Assembly: GCF_030272615.1 (NCBI RefSeq)
Contig: NC_081406.1
Location: 139,029,361-139,093,360 of the forward strand
Source of the DNA: Cryptomeria japonica
Lineage: Eukaryota; Streptophyta; Pinopsida; Cupressales; Cupressaceae
Length of the DNA stretch: 64,000 nucleotides
Direction: 5' to 3'
Within the stretch, counting starts at the first letter, position 1. Each line of letters begins with the position of its first letter. The notes under the pieces were generated by a model. The model was not told where the DNA came from and ran no database searches. It saw only the letters and a list, made by a program, of their open reading frames with translations. The translations under genes and the position numbers were made by a program. Below, piece by piece: positions 36,941 to 49,145 of the stretch.

Positions 36941-38199
36941 TATCATCCTCATACATTGACCTTAACAACCTTGCTTCATCTTCCAATTCCACACAGCCCG
37001 ATATCAAGGCTAAAGTTATAGACAAAGGATGTGGAGAATATGAATGACAAAATGCACTGTATTTAGGGAAACTCTCATCCACTCCAAAATATTATGGACA
37101 ACCTAATCACTTGGATACAAAATAAAAGGTCATCATCCAATGTAAAGAATCAACGTTCCAGCAATGGAGCCCTTTAGATAAACAAAACATTGAAGAAGAT
37201 GTTACATCTTGGCTCTATAGAGAAGAAGAAGAAGAGAAAACTATAGACATACCAAAAGAAAAAATATCCCAAAGCATACCCATTTGTAAAAAAATATGGG
37301 ATACCAAGGAAAAGGTCTTGGACCTAATGAACAATGAATTAGAGAACCAATTCAACCTCTATCAAATATTGATTTTCAAGGGATTGGGTATGGTTCACTT
37401 GAGCATATAACCCCAAAAATTGAGTTAATGCTTACAAAAGTTGCAAAACTTTTCCTAGTGTCAATAACACCTATGAGAGTATCCATGAAGACTCTAGTCA
37501 ACACATCACTGAACTTTTCCATTCCTCAAGAATTTGCATCATTACACCATCCACCCGTATTAAATTACAATTTGTGTACTTGAAGTTAATTGATTGGGAT
37601 CAACAAGGACCACCTACATTAGACATTTGTGAAAATAATGAAGCAATAATGAATTTTTTGGAAATCAAAGAACACATACCATTAGGAGATTAAAACATAA
37701 GGATTTGTGATCCAATTGAATGAGGCAGTATACTTTGGAGAACAAGTCAACTCCCTTAGTCCAATAAATAAAAAATGAAAAAAACCCTTAGGGAAAATCT
37801 CAATGAGGCGCTATGAGACAAACAAAAAGTAACTACAAAATGTGCTATAAGATGAGGAAGTTGACCTACCTCTAATAGTACCACCACAACATGAGAAAAG
37901 CTCAATCCTAGTTGAAAAAACACAAGAAGTAAACTTGGGCACTATAGAAGAACCTAAAATACCATTTACTACAACATCTCTTAGTAACCAAAAAAAGAAA
38001 AATATTATCCCATCACTACAAAGAGTACACAAGAATTTTGCATTGGCATATGTAGATATGCTATGGCTTGATCTAGAATTAGTGGTCCATCATCTTGTAG
38101 TATATCCTAATGCAAAACTAGTTAAGAAAAAAAAAAAGAAAAATACATCCACAAATAGCCCTTCTTGTCAAACAAAAACCTACAAAAATAGCTTGATGT

Positions 38200-38600
38200 G
38201 GGATTCATAGACCCCATCAATTATCCAGAATGGGTCTCTAACATAGTTCTAGTTGGCAAGCCTGATTGGGGGCATCAAAGTCAATAGAGAATTTAGAAAT
38301 CTTAACAAATCATGTCCAAAAGATGACTTCCCATTACCAAATATTGACATCCTAGCAAGATCTCACAACAAGACATGATATGCTTTCATTAATGGATGGA
38401 TTTTTTGGTTATAACAAAATTATAATTAAACAAAAGACCAACATAAAATTATTTTTTGTCACACCATGGGTACTTTTTGCTATCAAGTAATGTCTTTTGG
38501 TTTGAAAAACATTGGAGAAACATATCAAACAAAAATGACTACAATATTCCATGACATCCTTCACGACATTATGGAAGACTATATAGATGACCTCTAGGGA
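38200..38600 (+). pseudogene. gypsy reverse transcriptase remnant
   Basis: GTFCYQVMSFGLKNIGETYQ (about 38470-38530) followed by DYIDDL (38577-38594) is the RT block around the catalytic Y-x-D-D. Upstream residues of the finger region are visible only in pieces with many stops. RNase H and integrase are absent. Confidence 0.8.
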
Positions 38601-38749
38601 AAATAAAAAACAAGAGAGAGACACATTTAAGTACTGAGATTTTTTTATATAGACTTGAATAATATTAAGTATGCCTCAATCCAAAGAAAGTATCTTTTGG
38701 ATCACTTTAGGAAAACTCTTGGGTTTCATTGTGTTAAGTGAAGCAAGGG

Positions 38750-40033
38750 AAAAGTAGAAAGGCAAGATTCAATGGTTAATATGCAAACAAATCAATTAAA
38801 ACATAAAACAAACCATTATACCTCACTATTTTACCTTTTCCTTTGGATTGGGCTTGATGAAGTGGAAGATGCACCCTTGTCCTCCATTTGTTTGGATTTT
38901 TGCTTCTTGATTGGTGTGGAATGCTCTCCAAATGCACAACAAATGGCTAAGTGGTGGAATGGTGGATGCAAGATGATTGGAGGTAGTGGATTGCTATGAG
39001 TGCTAAGTGATTATGGATGCTCAATTGATTATAGTATGGATGCACAAATGAGAATTCTAAAGCTATAATGGCAACATAAGATTGCATGAATATGAGATGA
39101 GGTATGAAGGGGAGGAGACCCCAATTTATAGATTGGAAGGGAGATAAATGGATGGTTGAGATTAAAAGATGATGAAGGGGGGAGATTGAAGGAGAGGATG
39201 CACATGGATTGAGAGGACATGAGAGGACATGAGAGGACATGATGTGGATACCAATAGATTTGCCATAAAGGCATTTCTCATCTTCACACTCCACAAGGTG
39301 CATGGGGAAGATATCCTCAAGTACCTTGGGGGAACAAAAGGAATTAAAAATTCCTTGGAGAGAGGACAAGGGAATTAAAAAATTCTCAAATAATGGATTG
39401 CACTGGGAAAGGAAATGGGAAAAGGAATTAAAAATTCCTTGGGAAGGTGAGAAATATGGGAGAATGTGAGATTTTGAAATCCTTGAAATGACCCAATTAG
39501 GTGCATTTAAGATTGGAAGGTGAGAAGGAGACAAGAGGACTTAGCCATTTATGGCTATTGGTTGACTTGGTGGCTAATCATGGGGATTAGCCACTAGAAA
39601 ATGATTAGAAAGGGTGACTAGGTGGGTTAATGAAAGATTAGAAGACAAGTGGAATTTGTAGGAGGATTTGACAAGAGAGGAGAGAATGAGTGGAGGGATT
39701 AAAAATTAGGAAATAATGTCAAGTGGGCCTTCTAGAAGAATTAATTAGCTTAATGAAGAATTAGGGAGACTGATTTGTAGGAATCACATGATTTAGTTAG
39801 TTAATTTGAATTAATTAACTAAAGGGAATTTTAGAAGAAACAATTAACTGAGGGACTTTAGAGGAATAAGCAATAATTTATTAAATAAATCAATTATCTA
39901 GACTATACTAACAAGATTAGTTAAATTTAATTAATAGTGAGAAACATAAATGGATAACATAATTAAATTAATTAATTATGTAGTAAGGCTAAATTAATTA
40001 AATATTTAATTAAATTAATTGTAGACATCTACA
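38750..40033 (+). repeat. LTR-like sequence ending ATCTACA
   Basis: The segment becomes AT-palindrome-rich at its right end (39800-40030, TTAATTAA and AAATTTAATT words) and closes with TTGTAGACATCTACA at 40033. It thus matches the style of the repeat ends at 939 and 61325. A 10-bp unit GAGAGGACAT is repeated three times at 39211-39240. The 195-codon minus-strand frame inside (38947-39534) shows no domain, and I treat it as chance. The left boundary is not certain. Confidence 0.45.
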
Positions 40034-40994
40034 TTTTGCCCCTCGTTTATGCAGCGACAAAATTGGTGATGGGTAAAAGACAGAAAAAGATACCCTAGCG
40101 TGAAGACGCGGGTGGTATATGCCCCCTTGATAATTTAATCTGGAATTTGCAAAATTTTTAGGAAAATTCTCGAAAAGAAGAAAATGACAAAAAAAGAGAG
40201 AAAAGGGGAGATGAGAAAAGAAAAACAAATAATGATGGGAGAAGAAAATGAGTGAATTGATATAACGACGAGAGAATGGGGCCATGGGGGGCCCTATATA
40301 TGCCACACAGGGCCCAAGGAAGGGTCATTGTCACACACACCTTTGGAGAAATAGAGAGCATAGAGCCCTTAGAGAGAGAATGGATTGCATTTCCATGCAT
40401 GAGCATCGCGCCAAGAGGGTTCGCCGCCACCAACAATCAAAGCACTATGGCCAACTGGTAGGTACCCCAACCCCACTTTGTGATTTAGTAGGTTAAGGTA
40501 TTTATTAGGGGCAATAAATATGCTAAAATCTAGGCAGGGCAAAGGCGTTCATTGTCGTATCAGCATCTTCAAGGGGATTCAACGTCTCCGCAGGCGACTA
40601 ACGCTTGCATAGGTGTTGAAATTGCATAGAAAGGGGGATCAATACCAGTGCTAGTAGCCTAGCACAAGCTCAGGTGTTGAACGGGGGTAAAAGGAGTAAA
40701 AAGGGGGTGGAGACTAAGGTTTAATGTCTCTGCCTATGGCGTGACACATGCACCACGATTTCAACCTCTCCATCGGGGGGGCTAGGGGGGATAAAATGGG
40801 TTGGTAAGGGAAAAAAATGGGTTCAAGGGGGTGCATACATACCCTTGGGATGGCATGGGACAAGAATAGGCTGAGATAGGCTAGCATAGGGCAGGATAAG
40901 AAGGCTAATGAAGTCAATTGATTGGGTGCAAGAGGAGGCAGGACCGTTGACATCATGAGAGCACTGGCCTCCAACCATGAGGCTATACAGATGA
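40034..40994 (+). other. Leader-like segment before the PMD gene
   Basis: No coding domain. It lies between the LTR-like end at 40033 and the mobile-domain reading frame. It is less AT-rich than its surroundings and contains G-rich runs. If 38750-40033 is a 5' LTR, this is the untranslated leader. I found no standard tRNA-Met primer site directly after the LTR end. Confidence 0.35.
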
Positions 40995-43131
40995 CTTAGA
41001 GAAAATGAGAGGGAGATCCTGAGAGCTGTAGGTCTAGGGTTTGTGGGGAGATGGCCCAGGATCAGGACACATACTGCCACGATGACAACATTGGTAGAGT
41101 GTTGGAACAATCAGATGTGTACATTCCACCTGCCCACCGGAGAGGCTACGATCACATTGCTCTATGTATGGAGGATCTTGAAGATCTCCATTATAGGGGT
41201 CATCCTGGTGTACAGACTGGATGGTGGGGATTATTATCTATGATAGGTGTGTGAGTATGATGGATTATCGATGGATGAGACAAGGATGCACTTAGGTCAA
41301 ACGATGTGGATTAGACATATCTCATGCCTGGTATTGTTCATATGCAGATTGATTAGCAGATGTCTGATGCCGAACCTTAGTGGGAATGGATTCTCTATCA
41401 GATGGGCTCATTGTGTTTATTATATGCTACAGGACTGTGTGGTATATTATTAGGGTGTAGTGATGCTCAAGCAATTGTACCATGATATGCATGTATGTCT
41501 CTACCAGGATTATCAAAACCTCGACATAGGTGTTACACTGCTTCACATTTGGGCATGGGAGCATATCGTAGCAGTGCAACCAATAGGTTAATAGGACAAG
41601 AGGTGGTGATTCCCATACATAGACAGGTACAGAGGATTGCTACACTATCACCAGTTGGGGGCTATGTGGTTTTGGAGGTGCACTTTCAATGAGATGATGT
41701 TCTTTTGTTGGCGCCCATATATGGATAGCGAGTGGTGGTGAGAGGATTGGTAGCTGGCCTAGGCATAGATAGAGTATTGGCTATTTGGCATATCTATTTA
41801 TGTTATTGAGCACTATGCACTGCATAGGATTATGAGATAGTTCGGGTAGGTGTAAGATCTTGTCGGCTATGAGAGGCTATACTTGTGGATTACATGGGAG
41901 ATGGGGGTATGGGGACAAGTAATCAGACCATTAGAGGTTTGGATTAGCTAGGAGACAACAGACACAATTGTTTGGGATGAGTGGTATCAGGCAAGGGAGA
42001 ATCCAGGTTATAAAGTGACATACCTGCACTAGTGGGAGGCCCACAAACCAGCTAGACTAAGAATACCTGGTGTGCTGGAGGAGGATGAGCTACGAACTTT
42101 AGTTGATGAGGTTGTAGGAGGAGAGGAGGACGGGCTAGCAGACAGGGTCATAATGGGAGGAGGGGGACAAAGGAGAGGAGGGAGGAGAGGACAAAAGGTG
42201 CCTCAGGTAGAGGTACCATTACAGGTACAACCACCAACAAGACAGATCGACGAGGTGGGAGAAGAGGAGGGGGGAGTAGCAAGAGACCATGGATATCACA
42301 TACATATAGGTAAAAGGGCAAGTGCCAACATAGGTAGGATGGGTTGCATGAGTTGAGTATGACAGGGTGGTGCAGGAGAGGGATGGAGCGAGGGAGAGGG
42401 AGAAGAGATTAGAGGCAGAGTTGTAGGGGAGGTATGCTACTCGGGGGAGATCTAGGAGTTTGGAGGAGGAGCTGACAATGGAGAGGGCGAGGGCAACAAT
42501 TCTATAGTTAGAGGTAGACTGATTGACCAGGGAGGTGGGTGAAATGATTGAGAGCCTACAAATGGCTCAGACAGAGGTGGCATCCCTGAGGCAAGAGAGA
42601 GTTGATAAAGATGCTCTCTTGGAGGAGGCGTGGAGTGGAGCAACTATGACACAACTGGGAGATCTGTTGGATAGACAGGATGAGGATCTTGTGACGCTCT
42701 GGATTAGGGTGGCTAGGGCAGAGGTAGAGGCGGTTAGGTTGTAGGGTGAGCGGGATGCAACCCGTCAACTATTGGAGCCAACAAGGTTTGCATAGGTTTA
42801 TGTTGATCTGACTAGCTAGCAGCGGAGGGCAAAGAGCTTGGGACATGAGGAAACCTATTACAGGGGCTTGTATCATGGGGCAGTGCTAGCGGATCGGAGG
42901 GTTGTGTCATACGATGAGAATGTTAGATCTCATAGGACCCACAATGAGCAGTCAGGAGGATCAATGGTGATGAGGCCACCTTGAGCACCTTGGGTAGGAC
43001 CATCAAGAGGAGGAGGGGCAGGTGGGGGAGGTGGGGAGGAGAGCACAGAGAGTGTGGGATATCACTCTTTAGATGTATGTGACATTTTGATTTTTTTGAC
43101 CCTTCAGGGGAGATATATCATTGTACTATGA
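40995..43131 (+). pseudogene. Plant mobile domain (PMD) plus coiled-coil gene, riddled with stops
   Basis: The frame shows the PMD pattern: MCTFHLPTGEATITLLYVWR (about 41120-41180), LLHIWAWEHI (about 41540-41570), then HRIMR*FG*VQ (about 41823-41858), where the family usually has R-Q-F-G. A Gly/Arg-rich linker follows (42150-42190). The reading then moves by one frame near 42355 into a Glu/Arg/Leu-rich coiled coil, up to about 43130. I count 22 internal stops: 15 TAG, 5 TGA and 2 TAA, at positions where Gln, Arg or Trp would fit. Apart from the change near 42355 the phase is kept for 2.1 kb. PMD proteins occur both as host silencing factors (MAIL1/MAIN) and inside plant retrotransposons and Mutator-like elements. 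The LTR-like neighbour favours the transposon kind. Confidence 0.7.
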
Positions 43132-43162
43132 TTGACACATTCATATATATATATATATATAT

Positions 43163-44748
43163 TTTTGGCATTATGTGAACCGGTATAAGGACATAATGAT
43201 ATTGTATGTTGTCATTGATGTCAATATGTGATATGAAGTGAACCGGCATATGTGATATGTGAGAAGAGAGAACCGACATATGTGTGAACCAGTATATATG
43301 CCAAAGTGAAGCGGTATATTTGTTCAAGGTGAACCGGCATGTAGTTATGCATTGTATGACTACCTGTTGGTAGGTAGTTTCCACTTCAGGATTTTCGATT
43401 GGAGTACCTCAAGCCTATGTGACTCAATTGGTGATCTTTGTGTGATGAGTTAGTAGCATAACGAAGAATAGATCGTGTTGCCACGAAAGCCCTGTGCGCA
43501 TGAAGGATCTTGCATGAAGAAGACTATCCCTAACCACCTTGGGAATGTGCAAAGTTTGTCAAACGGTGATAACATGTGATGGGTTATCAGCCGCCATGAA
43601 ATCGGTGGATAATGGACGATGGAGAAAGTCTTGAGATCGATTCAAGATTGTTGCATTTAATGCAGTATGATTCAACGGTCAGGATTGAACTATTTGAATT
43701 GATTAACCTAACAGGTTTAGGGTTTAGGGTTTTTGCTACCGACCTGTTTGTTTCCTATAAGGTCGATGTTGTGCTCCTCTCTAAAGTTGTTAGCAAAAAT
43801 TTGTATGTGTGTATCCAAGGGAAGAGATACATGATTCTTGCCAGACCAAAGGAGAGAGGATATACCTGCAAAGTGAATGTGCAGAAGGTGAAGAGGAGCC
43901 AAAATGGATCAGCATTAGCATTGAGTGCTACTACCAGATCATTGTAATTCCTGTTGATCTTTAACCACTTCAACAGTTGTGAAATCCCTTAACAGGGTAG
44001 CCTTAATTGGCTGATACAAATCCCTTAACAGGGTAGCCTTAACTAGCTTGATACAAATCCCTTAACAGGGTAACTCGAAGTTATTGAGTTTTGGGAAGCT
44101 ATAGAGCTCTGGAGATCCTTTAGCTATTGAGTTCTTGAAATCCTCTAACAAGGTAACCCTAACCAGTTTTAACCCTTAACCAGGTATTGTAACCATCCCT
44201 TAACCGGGTAATCCCTAATAGGATCGGTTCCTAGCAGAACCTATTGTAATGTCTTTAACCGGACAAGGCTCCTAACAGAGTGGACTTCTAAAGAGTTAAA
44301 AAAAGCAGCTTGTGGGTATTCATCCCCACTGTGGTTTTTCCCAATTGGGTTTCCATGTGAAAATATGTGTGCCATGTGTGATGCTTTTATCTTGTGATGC
44401 TTTGTTATTACCTATTAAGCTTATGATGGTTCAGTGTTTTATGCCTGTCTATAAAACATATTGAACTAACTATTGTGAAGATCTGATGATAGTTTACCTG
44501 TTCATGCATGAGGGTGTAATGATACTATAGTATTGAGCTAAGAGGAAAGCTAAGAGAGTAACCGATTTATGATTGTTTTAGTTGTTCTGGGTCTTGCCGG
44601 TTGCACTCTATTTCAACCAGTGTCACTGTTTGCCAGTCATGTGGGGTATTTGTTGTCAAACCGGTTTTGGACTGTAATTTTGTCTATACTAATTCACCCC
44701 CCCCTCTCAGTACCAGTTTGGTACTATTCGTTCATCATTGAGTTATCA
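43163..44748 (+). repeat. 5' LTR of the copia element
   Basis: 1,586 bases, ending TTATCA just before the primer site. It is rich in AACCGGT words. A 36-37 base unit with AAATCCCTTAACAGGGTAG is present as two full copies and one partial copy (about 43982-44075); the 3' LTR has one full and one partial. That explains the 34-base length difference. Confidence 0.93.
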
Positions 44749-44750
44749 AT

Positions 44751-44762
44751 TGGTATCAAAGC
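44751..44762 (+). other. Primer binding site of the copia element
   Basis: TGGTATCAAAGC, two bases after the 5' LTR, is close to the usual plant tRNA-iMet complement TGGTATCAGAGC. Confidence 0.85.
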
Positions 44763-44817
44763 TCTCTAGGTCCTCTGTGTTGTAAGCTTAACCGCTTGAG
44801 GTAAAGATCCCAGTCAA

Positions 44818-45283
44818 ATGATAAAGAGGGAAGGTCCAAAGTTTAACAAGGAAAATTTCAGTATATGGAAAGATAGGATGAAGATATTCATCAGAAGCAT
44901 GGGTGCTCAACACTGGAGTTATGTTGAGAATGTCTATGTTGTCCCTATCGGTACTCTCACTGATGACCAAAAGAGAGAGATACAAGAAAATGGGCAAGTC
45001 ATGGAAGCCCTTATTAGTAGTCTATCTGACATTGAGTTTATTGATGTTTAGGACAAGGTAAATCCCAAAGAGGTATGGGATGCTCTTGAAAATATCTATG
45101 GTGGTGATGAACATGTACAATAGGCTAAGGAAGAAAGCCTGAGAGGGAAGTTTGAAGATATGCAGATGGTTGAAGGTGAGACCATTCAGCAGTATGGAAT
45201 AAGAATCAAAACAGTTGTTGGAGAAATCAAGAGTGTAGGTGGTAAAATAGAAGATTCCACTATGGTAAGTCCTAAGATCCCTG
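44818..45283 (+). pseudogene. copia gag, first part, broken
   Basis: The ATG at 44818 starts a gag of the DUF4219/UBN2 type: FNKENFSIWKDRMKIFIRSM is the typical opening. The frame is cut by TAG at 45049 and 45121, both at positions where Gln fits. Near 45270-45284 an indel moves reading into the frame used by the rest of the element. The normal role is capsid formation. Confidence 0.85.
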
Positions 45284-48200
45284 TTGCCGGTCTATGCAAT
45301 AAGGGTTGCTGCTATTCAGGAGCTGAGATCAATAGACAAGACTAAGGTATCCTTGGACTCCATCATAGCCAAGTTGACAGCCTATGAGCTAAATAGTTTT
45401 GACGGCAATGTTCAAAAGACTGAATTAGCATTTAAAGCCTCTGCTATACCATCCAAAAAAGGAAAAGAAGCTAGCACTAGTGGTGAACCTAGACAGAGAA
45501 GAGAAATTAATGATGAAGAGATTCTGATGGCATTTGAAGCTCTCCTTGCCAGGAAGCTTCCTAAAGGAACCGGTAAATACAAAGATAAGCTACCTTTGAA
45601 AGGCTTTTTTTATAATCGGATAGGACATATTGCTATAAACTGTCCTAATGGCGATAACAAGGACAAACCAGAAAGGTTCAGGAAATTCAAAGGAGGAAAC
45701 CAGAGAAACTGTTTTGTGGCAGTTGATGAAGGTGTCACATATGAGGAATCAGAAGATGAAGAAAATGAAGACATTGTGTTTGTTGCTGTAAAGGAAGATG
45801 TGGCAGACAAGAAGGCTCTTGTCTCCTAGTTTGATAATTCCAATGAGTGGATCATTGACAATGGCTGTTCTCACCATATGACAGGTGACCGGAGCAAGTT
45901 TCTATCCTTGGAGGAGTATGATGGTGGTGTGGTTCGCTTTGGCAATGATGCACCATGCATGCTCAAAGGCAGAGGGTCCATCTCTCTGAATGGAAAGAGC
46001 AGTGTTGACAATGTGTACTGGGTTGATGGTCTCATACACAACCTTCTAAGTGTTGCCTAGCTGAATGATAGTGGCCTCACTCTAGAATTCAAGAATGGAG
46101 TTTGCAGAATCAAAGGAAAAGATGGTGAATTGGTGGCCACCGGCATGCAGACCAATGGTAACCTATTTCATCTGAATTCAAATATAAGTACATGTCTTAT
46201 GGCTAAGTTTGATGATAGCTGGATATGGCATAGGAGACTCTGCCATGTAAACTTTGATAACATTGTGAAGGCTAGTAAGATCAAGGCAGTTAGAGGGTTG
46301 CCGATGCTAAGAAAACTGGATAATACCTTGTGCAAAGAGTGTCAATTGGGGAAAATGTCTTCCTCAACCTTTAAAAGTAAATCTTTCACTGCTGAGAACT
46401 TGCTTGATCTTGTGCATACTGATTTGTGTGGTCCTATGAAAACTAGAAGTGTGTAGGGTGATAGGTACTTCATGATTCTCATTGATGACTGCTCAAGAAT
46501 GATGTGGATCACATTCTTGAAAGACAAGTCTGAAGCCTTTGTGAAATTCAAAGCTTTCAGAGCATTAGTGGAGAAGGAAAGCGGTAAAAGGATCAAGTGT
46601 CTCAGAACTGATCAAGGAGGGGAATTCACTTCTGGTGAATTCAACAAGTATTGTGAAGAATTTGGAATCAAGAGGCAACTGTCTACCCCCCGGACTCCAT
46701 GGCAAAATGGCCTAGCAAAGAGGAATAACCAGACTATGGTTGAAGCAGCTAGAACCATGTTGATTCAAGGAAAGGTAGCTCACACCTTTTGGAGAGAAGC
46801 GGTGAGCACTACAGTCTACACAATGAACTGAGTACTCATCAAGAAAGGTAAGGACAAAACTCCTTATGAGTATTGGACCGGTAAGACACTTGTGGTTAGC
46901 TACTTTAGGGTATTTGGTAGCAAATGTTACATCAAGAGGAGTGAACATCGAGGCAAATTTGAAGCTAAATGTGATGAGGGAATATTCCTAGGATATTCCA
47001 CCAAGAGTAAAGCTCTCAAGTGTTACAACAATAGGACTTAGAGAATTATGGAAAGTATCAATGTAAGAGTTGATGAATCCTCTGAGAAAACTGAGGAAAC
47101 TGGCAGTGAGCAAGCTATAAATGAACCGGTTGCAACCTTCTGGGAACCGGTTATCAGTCAACCAAGTACCAGTAACAGTGTTCTTGAACTGGTGAATGCT
47201 GATACTGATGAAGATGAGGATGAAGAGGAAAAGCAAGAAGAACCAGTCAAGACCATTCCTCGGTATGTCAAGTTGAATCATGATCCTAAGAAGATCATAG
47301 GAGATAAGGATGCAGGAATCCTTACAAGAAGAAAGATCAGAAAAGAATCATGTATGATCTCTGAATTTGAGCCTAAATCATTCAAAGAGGCTCATAAAGA
47401 TGAAGACTGGATCAAGGCAATGGAAGAGGAACTTGACCAGATAGAGAAAAATGGTACATGGTCCTTGGTACCCAGACCAAAGCATAAAAATGTCATTGGC
47501 ACCAAATGGATGTTCAGAAACAAGCTGAATGAGGATGGCACAATGATTAGGAATAAAGCCAGATTGGTGTGCAAAGGATATGCTCAAGAAGATGGAGAAG
47601 ACTATGGAGAAACCTTTGCTCCTGTAGCTAGATTGGAAGGAGTTCGTATGCTTCTTGCATATGCAGCTTTTAAAGGATTCAAGGTATATCAAATGGATGT
47701 AAAATCTGCATTCCTAAATGGTGTACTTGAAGAGGAGGTGTATATAGAGCAACCAGATGGGTTTTCCCTATCTCAAGATAGTGATATGGTGTGAAGGCTA
47801 CATAAAGCCTTATATGGTCTAAAGCAAGCACTTAGAGAAAGGTATGATTGTCTACATTCCCATCTTGTGATGATTGGATTTGAGAGAACAAGTGAAGATA
47901 GCAATATCTACTTGAATTCTGAAGGAGATCAGATCCTGATCTGTGAGGTTTTTGTTGATGACATTATCTTTGGTGGAGATGACAAGATGAGTCATGATTT
48001 TGCTGATGAGATGAAGAAAGAGTTTGAGATGTCACTCATAGGGGAGATTAAGTTCTTCATTGGACTGCAGATCCAGCAGATGAAAGATGGAATCTTTATC
48101 ACTTAGTCCAAATATGTCAAAGAGGTGTTGAAGACCTTTGGCATGGAAGATAGCAAACCGATTGGTACACCGATGGTGACCGGTTGCAAATTGTCAAAAG

Positions 48201-48904
48201 AGGATGATTCTACACTGGTTGATGAGAAGGAATACCGATCAATGATTGGTAAGTTGCATTATGTAGTGCATAGCAGACCGGATATTGCACATGCAGTTGG
48301 CATTACTGCAAGGTTCCAGAAAAGTTCAAAAGAATCCCACTTCGCTGCAGTCAAGCGGATTCTTAGGTATCTGAAGGGAATAGTTGACTATGGATTGTGG
48401 TACCCATACAACAATGATTTCATTCTAAAAGTATTCATAGATGTTGATTGGGCAGGTAATGTGGATGACCGAAAAAGCACAACTAGTGGTGCATTCTTTT
48501 TCGGTGGTAGACTGGTCTCATGGGTGAGTAAAAAGCAGAGTTGTATCTCCCAGTCTACAGTGGAAGCAGAGTATGTTGGAGCTTTCATGAACTGCACTCA
48601 GACAATCTAGATGAAGCATGTTTTAAATGGCTTCAAAATCCCTGTATCTGAACCAGTAAGTATATTCTATGATAACACAAGTGCTATCAATATTTCAAAT
48701 AATCTGGTTTTACATTCTAGAACCAAGCATTTTGAGCTTAAGTATCATTTCTTGAGGGAAAAGGTTCAGAATAAAGAGATTGCACTGGAACATGTTTCCA
48801 GTAAGGAGCAGTTAGCAGACATATTCACCAAGCCTCTCCCAAAGACTACATTTATGCATTTAAGAGGTGAATTGGGGATACTGCCCCTTCAGGAGGTGAA
48901 CTAA
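45284..48904 (+). pseudogene. copia gag end plus pol, one frame, eight internal stops
   Basis: One frame runs from the end of gag to a TAA at 48902-48904. It is interrupted by TAG at 45827, 46058, 46454, 47039, 48104 and 48608, and by TGA at 46829 and 47792. The gag knuckle (FFYNRIGHIAINC) lacks its first two cysteines. The protease site reads WIIDNGCSHHMTG, where D-S-G is expected. Integrase keeps its HH-CC motif (HRRLCHVN...CKECQLGK) and the first two acidic residues, but QNGLAKRN has Lys where the catalytic Glu belongs. Reverse transcriptase has FVDDIIFGGD (about 47955) with both Asp residues. RNase H runs through DVDWAG and VEAEYVG, and the frame ends GELGILPLQEVN. The two gag-frame stops plus these eight make ten, of which eight are TAG. 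Confidence 0.92.
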
Positions 48905-49132
48905 AAGTATTTGTTCCACATCAGTCAGGTATTGCATAGTCAAATTTTTGTTGATTGATGTGTTGAAGGATGCTACTCCTTAGGGGGAGCAACATAATGG
49001 AACAGGGATGCTTGTGCCTCCACTTTGGCATTGTTGTCAAAGGGGGAGAAGGAGTGAAGCGGAAAAGATATCTGCAGAAAATGGGGAAAAGATGTGAAGC
49101 GAAGAGATATCTTTGTATATTGCCATCAATGC

Positions 49133-49145
49133 CAAAGGGGGAGAT
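49133..49145 (+). other. Polypurine tract of the copia element
   Basis: AAAGGGGGAGA directly precedes the 3' LTR, the position where plus-strand DNA synthesis starts in LTR elements. A second similar run, AAAGGGGGAGAAGG, lies about 100 bases upstream. Confidence 0.85.

Larger units (their letters stand above)
34940..38710 (+). mobile_element. Badly decayed Ty3-gypsy retrotransposon
   Basis: Gag, protease and reverse transcriptase motifs appear in the right order on the plus strand, in different frames and with many stops. Neither LTR was identified. The style of the protease region and the retropepsin-downstream LLGRPRIHSM motif suggest the non-chromovirus Tat/Athila-like branch, but this is a judgement by eye. 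The right part stops abruptly after the RT active site, where an unrelated LTR-like sequence begins. Confidence 0.75.

Noticed and set aside
38947-39534. 195-codon minus-strand frame, one of the longer open frames
   Set aside because: It lies in an LTR-like region, is dominated by Ser, Pro, His and Leu, has no domain, and follows the purine bias of the plus strand.
43612-43947. 111-codon frame present in both copia LTRs (also 49595-49930)
   Set aside because: Presence in both copies follows from LTR duplication. Replacements are not biased to silent sites by eye, and no domain is seen.
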